DNA of 39,026 nucleotides from a virus. The stretch lies in IMG/VR virus record IMGVR_UViG_3300025141_000274, positions 1 through 39,026 of that record; one strand, 5' to 3'. This document shows, in pieces, positions 1 through 7,649 of this stretch. The notes beneath the pieces are model-generated. The model was not told the origin of the DNA and did no database searches. It saw nothing but the letters and a program-made list of their open reading frames with translations. Each line of letters starts with the position of its first letter. The first letter of the stretch is position 1. Both the position numbers and the translations under genes were made by a program.

Positions 1-150
1 GGGCGCAAGTTGAACCGGCAACAGCTCGACACCATCATAGCGCGAGCAGCGTCGAAGGTGGCGCAAGACATGTTCTTCAACTACCGGCAAGTGTCCATGT
101 TGAATGAGGTGGTGCGCCGAATGCCCATCCTTTCGACGGGCTCATCGTTT
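1..150. repeat. Left copy of 150-bp end-to-end direct repeat
   Basis: These 150 bases recur at the right end of the window (38877-39026) in the same orientation. The only difference is position 24 (G) against 38900 (A), which changes CAG to CAA, both Gln. The giant reading frame runs through the repeat in phase on both sides. This is what a circular or circularly permuted genome looks like when an assembler cuts it at an arbitrary point, giving a unit of about 38,876 bp. A true terminal repeat would normally sit between genes, so assembly redundancy is the better reading. Confidence 0.93.
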
Positions 151-1314
151 TACACCTGGTTCTTCAAGGCGATGGACTTCCCCGGCAAGAAGGGTCTCGG
201 CAGCAGGCTCGTCGATTTTACCGGGATGCCTTGGATGGAAACGAACAATGCGGCCATCAACGCTAGAATCGGCAGGAGCGCTCTTGGTGTTTCTGCCAGG
301 CGCTCTGCCATCATCCAAGGCTTGCAGAGCGACATGAACCCCGACAAAGAGCGCATTCGTCGCATGTTGTCCTTTTTCCCGAGAGGCGAAGGTCTCAGCC
401 TGGTTCGCACCACCAATGAGCCTGGCATTATCGATGTGATGGGACTGACCGGCTATAGCTGGTCAGAGCCGACCGACACGGTGTTCAGGGGTGGACTGCG
501 AATGCTGGCGCCAGCGCTAGCGGCGATGAACGCTGACGATGAGACCCTTCTGGCCGACGACGAGGCGTCCGCGCAGGAAACCCTCAAAGACCCGTCCAAA
601 GAGCTGCCAAAGGAAGTCCGAGACCGCATCAAACAGCGCCGCAAGTTCTACGACAAGGTTGACAACAACGAGATATTCATCCCCGCAGATGCCGCTAAAA
701 TAGTGGGCCAGGGCGGTGGACTTCTATACAACACGGTTCATACGCTGCTAAACACCAGAGAGGCACCTACCGAGCAAAGAATTGGAAGCATTGCGCGCTC
801 GCTGGCAAAGATGTTCATCGGAGGGACGCCAGCGACGGCGGTCGAGATGGCAATCTTGGGTGTCGAGAGCCCGCTGGCCAAATACACCGGACGGCAGTGG
901 GCATACATGGACTGGCAGAAAGAGATGCCGCCGAAGGTCGATAAGCTCATAGACTATATGGCTTATCGAATGAGCGGGGTTGGCTGGAGAGAGGCGGCAG
1001 TAGCCAATAAACTAGGAAGCTACAAACATCGAACCGAGAAGTCGTGGAACAAGGGCATCAATGAGAACGCCAAAAGGCTCAACAAGGTCATAGATAACCA
1101 GATAAAACAGCACAAGAAGGAGCGGGGCGAGAAGTGGGTAAAAGCGAAGAAGGCAGAGAAGGTGCGAAACAAGGCTCTCGCGAAACTGCTGACAGATAGG
1201 CGCAAGCGAATTATGAAGAGAGCTGATGACGACGCAAAGGAATTTAAGGATTCCAGTCGCCGGCGCCGAACTCCGCCGACGACGACGACGCTCTCAATTC
1301 CGCCCCCTCAATGA
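1..1314 (+). CDS. Giant internal virion protein, C-terminal 437 residues
   Basis: This is the 3' end of the gene that begins at 32766. Joined across the repeat, codon 2038 starts at base 1 and the stop is at 1312-1314. The segment MFFNYRQVSMLNEVVRRMPI followed by a hydrophobic aromatic stretch resembles the C-terminal part of very large phage internal virion (ejection) proteins, where a Tyr/Phe-rich motif precedes an Arg-Arg-x-Pro turn. The last 100 residues are strongly basic and helical (many K and R), ending in RRRRTPPTTTT. The TTG at 10 could be mistaken for a start, but the frame is open through base 1 and no ribosome site precedes it. The final 71 bp overlap the convergent helicase gene. 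Assignment to a virion protein is inferred from size, position and motif style. Confidence 0.8.
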   Translation, partial: GRKLNRQQLDTIIARAASKVAQDMFFNYRQVSMLNEVVRRMPILSTGSSFYTWFFKAMDFPGKKGLGSRLVDFTGMPWMETNNAAINARIGRSALGVSARRSAIIQGLQSDMNPDKERIRRMLSFFPRGEGLSLVRTTNEPGIIDVMGLTGYSWSEPTDTVFRGGLRMLAPALAAMNADDETLLADDEASAQETLKDPSKELPKEVRDRIKQRRKFYDKVDNNEIFIPADAAKIVGQGGGLLYNTVHTLLNTREAPTEQRIGSIARSLAKMFIGGTPATAVEMAILGVESPLAKYTGRQWAYMDWQKEMPPKVDKLIDYMAYRMSGVGWREAAVANKLGSYKHRTEKSWNKGINENAKRLNKVIDNQIKQHKKERGEKWVKAKKAEKVRNKALAKLLTDRRKRIMKRADDDAKEFKDSSRRRRTPPTTTTLSIPPPQ

Positions 1315-2860
1315 CACCCTTCCAGTGCATGGCGCCGGTCTTCTTGGTCTCTTCATGTCCGCGCTTTCTCATCCTGGCACACATCGCTCGAGCGCTCATT
1401 GGTCGGATGCCCTGGTCCTTGCACCACATCTCGTACAGCCCGCGTAGTTTGCTGCGAGATATCGAGCCGTAGTTGCATGGGTTGGTGCATTCCTCAAGGA
1501 ATTGGCCGAATACGTCTTCCTCTTCCCGGTAGGTTTTCGTTTCGGCTACCACTGACGCTGGCACGTCGAGACCCCTTTCAAACCACTTCACCGCACCGTC
1601 AACCGCCCAACTCAAGATGGCGTCACCCTCTTGCAGCAATTCGATGTCGAGGTCTGCGTTGCGCTCGTTCGCCCCTATCGTGTTATCGAACGGTATCAGC
1701 AGCATACGGCGCCAGATACCATGGTCTGTTCCGGTGATGCGGGGCTTGTGGTTGCCTGAGAGCCAGAGGGTATGCGTCGGATCGAACGTAGTGAAGTCCT
1801 GCTTCATGCCTCGAGCGGTGATGGCATCGCCACCTGTGAGCATCTTCAGCTTCGCCTCATCGAACCCGGCACCCTCGGCAACCTCACTGCCAACCGCCAT
1901 TCGCAGGCCGCGCAAGAACATCATGTCCGTTGGGTGAACCCTGGACCGCTGCTTGATCAACAGGTCCGGTGGCGCTGCGCTCGCATAATCGCCCATCACC
2001 TTGAGCAGCACCCGAAACACGGTGCCCTTGCCGTTGGCGCCAGCGCCATGACAGAACAGGATGTGGTGGTCTCGCGTTGAGCCGGTCAGACTGTAGCCGA
2101 CCGCTCTCTGCATGAAATCGACCAGGTTATGATCACCCCGAAACACCCAAGAAAGGAACTCGAGCCACTTTGTTGGTTCGACACCCGGCGTATAGCGGTA
2201 CGGCGCCATCTTGGTGCATAAGAAATGTGGCTTTCGGGGCTTGAGCTCTCCGCTTCTGAGGTCTATAATGCCCGATTCGCAATTCAGCAACCATCGGTTT
2301 GCGTCCAGCTGTTCTGGCGTTACCGGAATGCCGCCCTCAGACGACGCCAGCTTCATCATCGCCGCACGTTTCGCCGCTGACTCGCTGCTTCTGGCGTGTT
2401 TGTTGATGGCTTCCTTGAGGTCTGCGTCGTCTTCGATCTTCTCAGCCTCGACAAAGATGTTCCGCACGACGTTCTTGACGTGCTTCTCGACCGCGCCGAC
2501 ACGGTCCTTGCCCCAGCGCTTGCCGTCCCAAACCAACCAGGTGTTCCAGTCGTGGCAGTAGCGCACCACTTCGCCGCATTGCTCCGAGAACCGCTCGGCG
2601 TTGCCGGTGTCGGTCAGACCCTTGGTGCGAAGCGGCGCTGGCTTGGAGGCATTGGAGATGGCGGCGCCAGCGGCCAGGGCGACATCGCCAGCGCTCAGAT
2701 TGTGCTTGTCGGCCCAATAGGTAAAGGCGTACCACATGTCGTCTTCGCTGACGCGCATCGCCTTGCCGCGAAACACCAACTCTTTGAGTTGCATCTCGAG
2801 GTTGGAGGACGGTGTCTGCTTGAGCAGCCACTCTTTCCACTTGTCCGACTGTTTGCTCAC
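1244..2860 (-). CDS. SF3 helicase, D5/P4-type (phage/plasmid primase C-terminal family)
   Basis: Likely replicative DNA helicase of about 538 aa. The SF3 core is clear: Walker A GAGANGKGT, then the Walker B-like segment RMAVGSEV, sensor motif LWLSGNHKP, and the arginine-finger region GIWRRMLLIPF. A D5_N-type region precedes it (about residues 100-260). The N-terminus is too short for the archaeo-eukaryotic primase domain that such proteins often carry, and no primase motifs are seen. The frame extends upstream to an ATG at 2899, but the GTG at 2860 overlaps the stop of the upstream gene as GTGA, with GGGG just before it, so coupled initiation there is preferred. The last gene of the leftward replication operon, it overlaps the convergent giant gene by 71 bp. 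The family is firm, the start less so. Confidence 0.9.
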   Translation of the reverse strand: MSKQSDKWKEWLLKQTPSSNLEMQLKELVFRGKAMRVSEDDMWYAFTYWADKHNLSAGDVALAAGAAISNASKPAPLRTKGLTDTGNAERFSEQCGEVVRYCHDWNTWLVWDGKRWGKDRVGAVEKHVKNVVRNIFVEAEKIEDDADLKEAINKHARSSESAAKRAAMMKLASSEGGIPVTPEQLDANRWLLNCESGIIDLRSGELKPRKPHFLCTKMAPYRYTPGVEPTKWLEFLSWVFRGDHNLVDFMQRAVGYSLTGSTRDHHILFCHGAGANGKGTVFRVLLKVMGDYASAAPPDLLIKQRSRVHPTDMMFLRGLRMAVGSEVAEGAGFDEAKLKMLTGGDAITARGMKQDFTTFDPTHTLWLSGNHKPRITGTDHGIWRRMLLIPFDNTIGANERNADLDIELLQEGDAILSWAVDGAVKWFERGLDVPASVVAETKTYREEEDVFGQFLEECTNPCNYGSISRSKLRGLYEMWCKDQGIRPMSARAMCARMRKRGHEETKKTGAMHWKGVIEGAELRASSSSAEFGAGDWNP

Positions 2861-3099
2861 TTCAACCCCATAAGCGCCCAAGCGCGACTGTCCGGCCATC
2901 GACCAGGCCGAAGTCTCTCTGCCGCTCTGACGAGCTCAAGAGCCTGCTGGGCAGACGTAATGCGCTGTAATCTCAGGCACTCGTGGAGGTAACTGCGCGA
3001 GATAATCTTGCGCCCCCTCTCAGTGCGCGCCTGCGCGGTGCGCGAGATGTTACCAAAGGTTTTGATCAAAGACTCTAGCGTTGTGTTTTTCCGTTTCAT
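2857..3099 (-). CDS. Small basic protein, possible HTH (Cro/YdaS-like)
   Basis: An 80-aa basic protein with no family I can name securely. A segment near the N-terminus (SLIKTFGNISRTAQ) followed by GRKIISRSYLHECL and RITSAQQALEL has the spacing of small Cro/YdaS-like helix-turn-helix proteins, in which a short first helix precedes a recognition helix and an R-I-x-x-x-x-A-L helix. Its ATG overlaps the stop of the XRE gene as ATGA, and its stop overlaps the GTG of the SF3 helicase. It is therefore translated from the same message between a regulator and a helicase. It could be a regulator, an origin-binding helper or a helicase loader. The gene itself is well supported by coupling, the function is not. 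Confidence 0.7.
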   Translation of the reverse strand: MKRKNTTLESLIKTFGNISRTAQARTERGRKIISRSYLHECLRLQRITSAQQALELVRAAERLRPGRWPDSRAWALMGLK

Positions 3100-3317
3100 C
3101 TTCCAACCTTGCGAAGTACATCGCTTGCCAGCATCCCAAGCGAGTCACACCATTGGACAAAACCGTCGAGAGTCAAACCGTCTCCCTTCTCCCAGTTCGC
3201 CATCGTATTGGCATGAACGCCAGCCCGAAACGCCAGCTCTTCCCGAGACAGGTTTCGCCGCTCGCGCGCCTCTTTCAGGAACTTGCTCAGTATTTTTCTT
3301 GTGTTACCAACCGCCAT
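3096..3317 (-). CDS. XRE-family helix-turn-helix regulator
   Basis: A 73-aa DNA-binding protein of the XRE/HTH_3 type. Residues about 10-65 carry the standard five-helix pattern: LKEARERRNLSREELAFRAG, then VHANTMANWEKGDG and a final helix ending LASDVLRKVG. The ATG at 3317 overlaps the upstream VRR-NUC stop (TGATG), which fixes the start. An upstream in-frame extension to 3389 lies inside that nuclease gene and is rejected. It probably regulates phage transcription. The palindrome over the promoter at 7614-7628 is a plausible operator because the regulator lies within that operon, which would make the circuit autoregulatory. That link is inference, and binding specificity cannot be read from the sequence. 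Confidence 0.9.
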   Translation of the reverse strand: MAVGNTRKILSKFLKEARERRNLSREELAFRAGVHANTMANWEKGDGLTLDGFVQWCDSLGMLASDVLRKVGR

Positions 3318-3679
3318 CACAGCCCCACTGCCTTGAGTGCCTCTTCCACAGAGCGGACGATGGCGTAGAGACCTCCGCGCCGCTCCCATACGTTCTGTTG
3401 CCAGTTCTTCTGGACCTTCGATTGCCTGCCCGTGGCAGTCTTGACCTCGAGCGCATAGGGCAGCGGGTGGACCTCATGTCCGCAGCGAGCGCAGACCTGT
3501 CCACCAATGATGCCCTGAAGGTCGGCCTCACCAGGCGTGCCGATTCGTTGCGGCCTGCCGTCTCGCGTGTAGAACGTGCCGACGTTGCGCCGCTGAACCA
3601 GCACAGTCGGCAGCGAGCCGAGAGCCATGCGAATGCGCTGCTGTATGACGTTTTCTTTTACGCCCATCGCCGGGTCCAC
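3317..3679 (-). CDS. VRR-NUC domain nuclease
   Basis: A 120-aa stand-alone VRR-NUC protein, a branch of the PD-(D/E)xK nuclease fold found in phages and in the nuclease FAN1. The signature reads GTPGEADLQG (catalytic Asp), then ALEVKTATGRQSKVQKNWQ (E-x-K with the following Gln-rich helix), then a C-terminal RGGLYAIVRS strand. A CARCGHEVH insertion supplies two cysteines and a histidine between strands. The GTG at 3679 has GAGGG eight bases upstream; an ATG at 3667 is the alternative. The start overlaps the end of the SF2 helicase gene, so the two are made together. It probably trims branched or single-stranded intermediates in replication or recombination, or degrades host DNA. Confidence 0.88.
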   Translation of the reverse strand: MDPAMGVKENVIQQRIRMALGSLPTVLVQRRNVGTFYTRDGRPQRIGTPGEADLQGIIGGQVCARCGHEVHPLPYALEVKTATGRQSKVQKNWQQNVWERRGGLYAIVRSVEEALKAVGL

Positions 3680-5106
3680 TTACGCACCCTCGAGGACGGT
3701 GGCGTTCGCACAAACTGCAGACCTGGAGGCTGAACGCCAACCTGGTGGTAGGACCATCGCCAGTGTCGGCCAGAGCGTATGCGAGCGCGCTCGGCCTCTT
3801 CCCAGTCCTGCTTGGTCACACCGGGCGGGCATGGCCGCGCACGTCGCATCTTGCCGTCTGGTGAGGTGATAGGCGCAGACTCTGGCGGCAACTCGACCAG
3901 TTCGCCCTTGACCAGGCGCACGCGCCGTTCTTTGATCAACAACTCGCCGCCACAAACAGAGCACACCGTTGCGTGCGCTGGCATGACAGCTGCACAGGCG
4001 CCGCACAACTTCGCCCTCGGCACCGCTTCGCTCGCTTCTTTCTTGGTGCGCGCCGCAATGTTCCACTCCATCGGATAGTCAAGGTTGCCGTGACGCAAGG
4101 CGCAACCGCCATGATCAAGGATGACCGCGTCCTTCTTGCCCTCGAGCGTCCTCAGAGCCCTGCCAGCCATCTGCCGCCACAACGACAGGCTGAGAGTCGC
4201 GCGAGCCACAGAGATGGCGCTGACGCGCCGCACATCGAGCCCTTCAGTGCAAACACCGACGTTGCAGACAACCATGGTCTCGCCAGACTCGAGCCTACCC
4301 AAGATAGCTTTGCGCTCGACGGTAGGGGTTTCGCCGTCGAGGTGCTCTGCCGTTGTCCACTTGCCTATTTCAGCGGCAAGAGCTCTGGAGTGTTTGACCG
4401 ACGAGGCAAAGACAATGGCACTTCTGTCGCCAGCGTACTTACGCAGGTTGTCGGACACTCCACCGACGAGCGGTTGCGACTCGTATTGCTGCGATTGCGA
4501 TGCGGAGGTGAACTCGCCCATACGCACGCGCAGGTCTTTGTAGTTGAGCATTGGAATTGAGTACGTCTTGAACGGCACCAGGTAGCCACCGCTGACCAGG
4601 TCGCGAATCGATGGACCCTCCATCAGGGTGGTCGCCCACGGGAAGCCGCCACCGTCAAGCCGCCAAGGCGTTGCCGTTAGGCCGAGTCGTCGCGGAGTCG
4701 GCCAGCGCCTAATCACCTTGAGGTAGCTTTCGGCAGCACCAAGGTGCGCCTCGTCAATCAGCAGGTAGTCTGGAGTCCAGGGCAGCGGTTTCTTGCGTCG
4801 AGCCAGCGTCTGAACCATGCAAATCTGTAGTGGCGCCCACGGGTCGGCGTTGCGCGGCCACTTGGCAGCTACAACGCCGGCCCGCAGGCCAAACTTTTCG
4901 GCAGTCTCGAGCCACTGCGAGACCAGCTCATCGCGATGGACGACGACTGCAACGCGGCCATGTACCGAATGAATCATCCGACACACCTCGACCGCCAGCA
5001 CCGTCTTGCCAGCACCCGTAGGTAGCTGCAAGACGACGCCATGGTGGTCTTGGTGGACGCGCCGCAGTCGATCAACCAGGTCGCTCTGGAAAGGACGTAG
5101 GTCCAT
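3658..5106 (-). CDS. SF2 DEAH-box helicase with C-terminal zinc ribbon
   Basis: A 482-aa superfamily 2 helicase or translocase resembling phage UvsW/RAD25/type III restriction-like enzymes. In order: Q-type segment LRPFQSDLV near residue 5, Walker A LPTGAGKT at about 28-35, DEAH box LLIDEAHLG, motif III LTATPW, motif V-like region NVGVCTEGLDV and motif VI QMAGRALRT. A CxxC-x9-CxxC zinc ribbon (CGAC ... CSVCG) follows the helicase core. The ATG at 5106 overlaps the preceding stop (TAATG), so the longer upstream frame is rejected. Coupling with a VRR-NUC nuclease suggests joint action on branched DNA, such as fork reversal, recombination or origin remodelling. Family certain, precise role inferred. 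Confidence 0.92.
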   Translation of the reverse strand: MDLRPFQSDLVDRLRRVHQDHHGVVLQLPTGAGKTVLAVEVCRMIHSVHGRVAVVVHRDELVSQWLETAEKFGLRAGVVAAKWPRNADPWAPLQICMVQTLARRKKPLPWTPDYLLIDEAHLGAAESYLKVIRRWPTPRRLGLTATPWRLDGGGFPWATTLMEGPSIRDLVSGGYLVPFKTYSIPMLNYKDLRVRMGEFTSASQSQQYESQPLVGGVSDNLRKYAGDRSAIVFASSVKHSRALAAEIGKWTTAEHLDGETPTVERKAILGRLESGETMVVCNVGVCTEGLDVRRVSAISVARATLSLSLWRQMAGRALRTLEGKKDAVILDHGGCALRHGNLDYPMEWNIAARTKKEASEAVPRAKLCGACAAVMPAHATVCSVCGGELLIKERRVRLVKGELVELPPESAPITSPDGKMRRARPCPPGVTKQDWEEAERARIRSGRHWRWSYHQVGVQPPGLQFVRTPPSSRVRKWTRRWA

Positions 5107-5552
5107 TAGAGCGGCAGCATCATTTTGGTCACATCGACCGCCGACTCGCCAGTGTCGATCAGACCCTGCAGCTTGTCGGCCATGAGTTGCGCGTTCGACG
5201 GCGAACTGCACATCACCTTGTAGCCCTGGTCGCCCTCGTAGTAGCGCAAGGTCATGTCCTCATCGACCTCGACCCGGCGATCCTGAGTCTCGCCAACGAT
5301 GTCCATCGCCGCTTGCTGCTGCTCGGGGGTCACCACCTTGGCGACCTTGGGCTTGACCATCGGAACAAACGCCCGCTTGACCTCGACGCGCCCCATCTCG
5401 AGCACCTCGACCAGCATCACAATGCAGTTGTCATCGGCGTCAGCAACAACCTGGTCGCGGACCCTGTTCGCCTGCCTCTTGCCCCTGAACTCCTCGCTGA
5501 CGATGGCAACCACATCGCTGCCCTCATCCTTGGTACACCAAAAAACGCTCAT
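5106..5552 (-). CDS. Conserved-looking phage protein of unknown function
   Basis: A 148-aa protein with no recognised domain. The N-terminal half alternates hydrophobic and acidic residues and has a possible beta-alpha pattern (VAIVSEEF, then CIVMLVEVLEM). The middle is K/V/P rich (MVKPKVAKVV), and the C-terminus is mixed helical. The ATG is preceded by GAGGAGGG four bases upstream, and its start overlaps the exonuclease stop as ATGA. The stop couples to the SF2 helicase start. Position between two DNA enzymes suggests a replication or recombination accessory factor. Nothing in the sequence itself shows an active site. Confidence 0.72.
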   Translation of the reverse strand: MSVFWCTKDEGSDVVAIVSEEFRGKRQANRVRDQVVADADDNCIVMLVEVLEMGRVEVKRAFVPMVKPKVAKVVTPEQQQAAMDIVGETQDRRVEVDEDMTLRYYEGDQGYKVMCSSPSNAQLMADKLQGLIDTGESAVDVTKMMLPL

Positions 5553-6799
5553 CGCGCCCTCCTCGTATGCTGGGTATAAATCGGCTCGATGGTCACCCCA
5601 GCGATATTGACATCGCCATCGAGTCGTTCTGCTAGTTCTGCGATCTTGGCGACATCGACCGTCAGGTACTCTTGCGGCACCTGCGCCCGGTCAATCACCT
5701 CGACCCGATACTTCACCTTGATCTTGGCGAACCCAAGGTCGGTCTGAGTCGTCGCAGACTCCATCGCCTTGCGGTTGCGCCGTTCGATTTCCTCGTCGTA
5801 AACGACATCGGCGTAAGCGTTCGACGCTCGCTCGCTCAGACCCTTGTCGCGTTGCTTGGCGCCCTCGGCGTCAGCAACTTGCTGCGCCGCCAACTCTGCA
5901 GCTAGCAACGCCTCTTTGCGCTCGAGATGTTGTTTGTGCAAGTACGGTTGCTGAACCTGCTCGATGTGCGCCAACGCTTCTTTGATAGGCGCGAGCGCAC
6001 CTTGGCGAAACGCGGTGTCAATTTCCTTTTTCTTTTCATGCAGTGGCGCAGTGTGCGTCTTGCGCAACTTTTCTATGCGCTTGCTTGCGTCTTTCAACGC
6101 GATGACGGCCTTGACGCACCTGTCATGGTCCTCGTCGGTCGAGCAAACCAAGTCAAGGGCAGCGTTCGCCCATCGGCGCGATTCGGCAGATAGCGGCGCC
6201 AAGTCCTGCAGAGCTCTGGCGACCAGCCCGGTTGGCGCCAGGTCAGCAGGCAACTCCGGTTGTGGTTCGCTCGCGACCATGCCACGCATACCCTCGAGCA
6301 CGTTCATCAGGATGCGCACGTCCTTGCCCGCGCGATGTGCGCCTTCGACCGAGACGCTGAAGTGTTCCGCAACGTCGACCAGGCGGAACCGTTTCAGCGG
6401 CAAGGTCTTGCGGGCGATGGGAAGCAAGTCAACCCAAGCGGTCGCCGGCATGGCGAGACCGTGCCGCGCCAACTCAGCCTCGAGCATTGGCCGGTCGAAT
6501 CGGTCACCGTTGTAGGTCACCACTGGAGGCGGTGGCGAAACCCAGCGCAGCACCTCACTCGCCTTGGTGTACGAAAACGGCGCGTAGCTGGCCGCGCGCT
6601 CGTCGGTTATGCCGTGGACCCGTGTCGCCATCCTGCCGATAGGTCGCTCTGGATTGACCAGGAAGGACCACTCGCGCAGGACGGCGCCAGCGCGAACCTC
6701 GAGTAGACCGACCTCAACGATGCGGTCATTCGCAACGTCAAGGCCGGTCGTCTCGAGATCGAGCACGATGTAATGGTCTGGAAGTTTGACCCGTTTCAT
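5549..6799 (-). CDS. DnaQ-like DEDDh exonuclease fused to a coiled-coil domain
   Basis: A 416-aa two-part protein. Residues about 8-170 form a DEDDh 3'-5' exonuclease: Exo I LDLETTGLD, Exo II VTYNGDRFDRPML, and Exo III GAHRAGKDV with the catalytic His-Asp pair. Residues about 225-400 are charged and helical (IALKDASKRIEKLRK, then a Gln/Glu-rich helix and a hydrophilic tail). This second part resembles the DUF1351-like or Gam-like coiled coils that phages place beside recombinases and SSBs. The ATG at 6799 overlaps the previous gene (ATGA). Such exonucleases normally proofread or trim 3' ends. Fusion to a phage coiled coil suggests targeting to ends or forks. The exonuclease is certain; the name of the second domain is tentative. 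Confidence 0.9.
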   Translation of the reverse strand: MKRVKLPDHYIVLDLETTGLDVANDRIVEVGLLEVRAGAVLREWSFLVNPERPIGRMATRVHGITDERAASYAPFSYTKASEVLRWVSPPPPVVTYNGDRFDRPMLEAELARHGLAMPATAWVDLLPIARKTLPLKRFRLVDVAEHFSVSVEGAHRAGKDVRILMNVLEGMRGMVASEPQPELPADLAPTGLVARALQDLAPLSAESRRWANAALDLVCSTDEDHDRCVKAVIALKDASKRIEKLRKTHTAPLHEKKKEIDTAFRQGALAPIKEALAHIEQVQQPYLHKQHLERKEALLAAELAAQQVADAEGAKQRDKGLSERASNAYADVVYDEEIERRNRKAMESATTQTDLGFAKIKVKYRVEVIDRAQVPQEYLTVDVAKIAELAERLDGDVNIAGVTIEPIYTQHTRRAR

Positions 6800-6975
6800 C
6801 GTCGACCAACGAGTGCGACGTATTCGTTGAACTGATCGGTGTACTTCCAGGGTTTCTCAATGGCGTACAAGACCACATCCATATCGTTGTCGCACTTCTC
6901 GGCGAGCCAAGAGATGAAACCAGAGAACAGCTCATGGTTTCGGTCCACCAAACGGTCTACGGTCAAATCATCCAT
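6796..6975 (-). CDS. Small acidic protein, 59 aa
   Basis: A 59-aa acidic protein beginning MDDLTVDRLVDRNHELF. The start is chosen because GGGGGTG lies four bases before the ATG at 6975; the longer upstream frame is Arg-rich shadow of the neighbouring gene. Helical predictions by eye (DRNHELFSGFISWLAEKC) suggest an amphipathic helix that could contact a partner. Its stop overlaps the exonuclease start (ATGA), and only ten bases separate it from the SSB-like gene upstream. No homologue is recognised. It is likely a small accessory of the replication operon. Confidence 0.72.
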   Translation of the reverse strand: MDDLTVDRLVDRNHELFSGFISWLAEKCDNDMDVVLYAIEKPWKYTDQFNEYVALVGRR

Positions 6976-6985
6976 CACACACCCC

Positions 6986-7576
6986 CTAGAACGGCAAGTC
7001 CGCGCCATCGTCGGCCAACTGCGCCTTGCGATGGTCGTACACCGCTTTGTACTCAGCCCGCAACGCCTCGTCGCTGGTCGACTTCCAAGCGCTGGCGAAC
7101 ACCTCGCGCAGGTAGTCTTCCTTGTCGGCGCCACCAATCGCCGCAACGAAGTCGACGTCATCCGACTCGCCCGACTCGCCCTGGTCCGGCGCGACCTCAC
7201 ACACGTAGGTGTGGTAGGTGTTGCCGGTGTGAGGGTTCTTGATGCCCTTGCAGGTCACCTCAATGACAACGTCCTTCATGGACTTGCCCTCGGCGGCGAG
7301 CCTGTCATCCAGTTCGATCAGCTTGGGAAGGTTCTTGCTAGCTGGTGACCAGCGTCGATCTTCCTCGATGACCATGACAGTGCCGTTCGCGTCTTTTTTC
7401 GACACAACGTAAGCGTCGATCGGCACGACTTCCCAGCTCCCGTTGGCGTTCGACGCCTGCTCAGGTTCATGGACATCCTTGATCTTCAGGCAGAGAGTCT
7501 CGCCAAGACCGATCTTGACGTACCCCGTCCCGTTGTTGCCAATGCTCTGACGAGCAGCCTTGTTGAATAGTGCCAC
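6986..7576 (-). CDS. Putative single-stranded DNA-binding protein
   Basis: First gene of the leftward replication operon, 196 aa with a GTG start. The choice rests on GGAGGTG five to six bases upstream; the frame stays open to 7630 but that extension crosses the promoter. The body has alternating hydrophobic strands compatible with an OB fold (YVKIGLGETLCLKI, SWEVVPIDAYVV, VVIEVTCKG). The C-terminus is an acidic stretch ending DGADLPF, close to the DDDIPF-type tip that bacterial SSBs use to recruit partner proteins. That tip and the operon position are the main evidence. An OB fold is inferred, not demonstrated. A related possibility is a general phage replication accessory such as a T7 gp2.5-like protein. 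Confidence 0.6.
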   Translation of the reverse strand: MALFNKAARQSIGNNGTGYVKIGLGETLCLKIKDVHEPEQASNANGSWEVVPIDAYVVSKKDANGTVMVIEEDRRWSPASKNLPKLIELDDRLAAEGKSMKDVVIEVTCKGIKNPHTGNTYHTYVCEVAPDQGESGESDDVDFVAAIGGADKEDYLREVFASAWKSTSDEALRAEYKAVYDHRKAQLADDGADLPF

Positions 7577-7613
7577 AATGCACCTCCGTTGCGCATTTAG
7601 CGCGGTTGTGCTG

Positions 7614-7645
7614 GTCTGATTATCAGACACAGCGGTTTATGTCAA
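7614..7645 (-). promoter_or_regulatory. Leftward promoter with palindromic operator
   Basis: On the minus strand a perfect -35 TTGACA (7640-7645) is followed after 15 bases by GATAAT (7619-7624). The -10 is covered by the perfect 15-bp palindrome GTCTGATTATCAGAC at 7614-7628, so a bound dimeric repressor would block RNA polymerase. The element sits just upstream of the SSB-like gene and in front of the whole replication operon. The operon's own XRE protein is the nearest candidate repressor. The 15-base spacer is shorter than the 17-base optimum. Confidence 0.7.
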
Positions 7646-7649
7646 CTAA

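Noticed and set aside
1-150. Functional long terminal repeats of a linear genome
   Set aside because: The repeat lies inside a single open gene and has a typical assembly-overlap length.
10-1314. A separate gene starting at TTG 10
   Set aside because: The frame is open upstream through base 1 and is continuous with the 3' end of the window, with no ribosome site.
2140-2470. Rightward frames of 116-198 codons over the helicase gene
   Set aside because: Antisense shadows; the leftward frame has all SF3 motifs.
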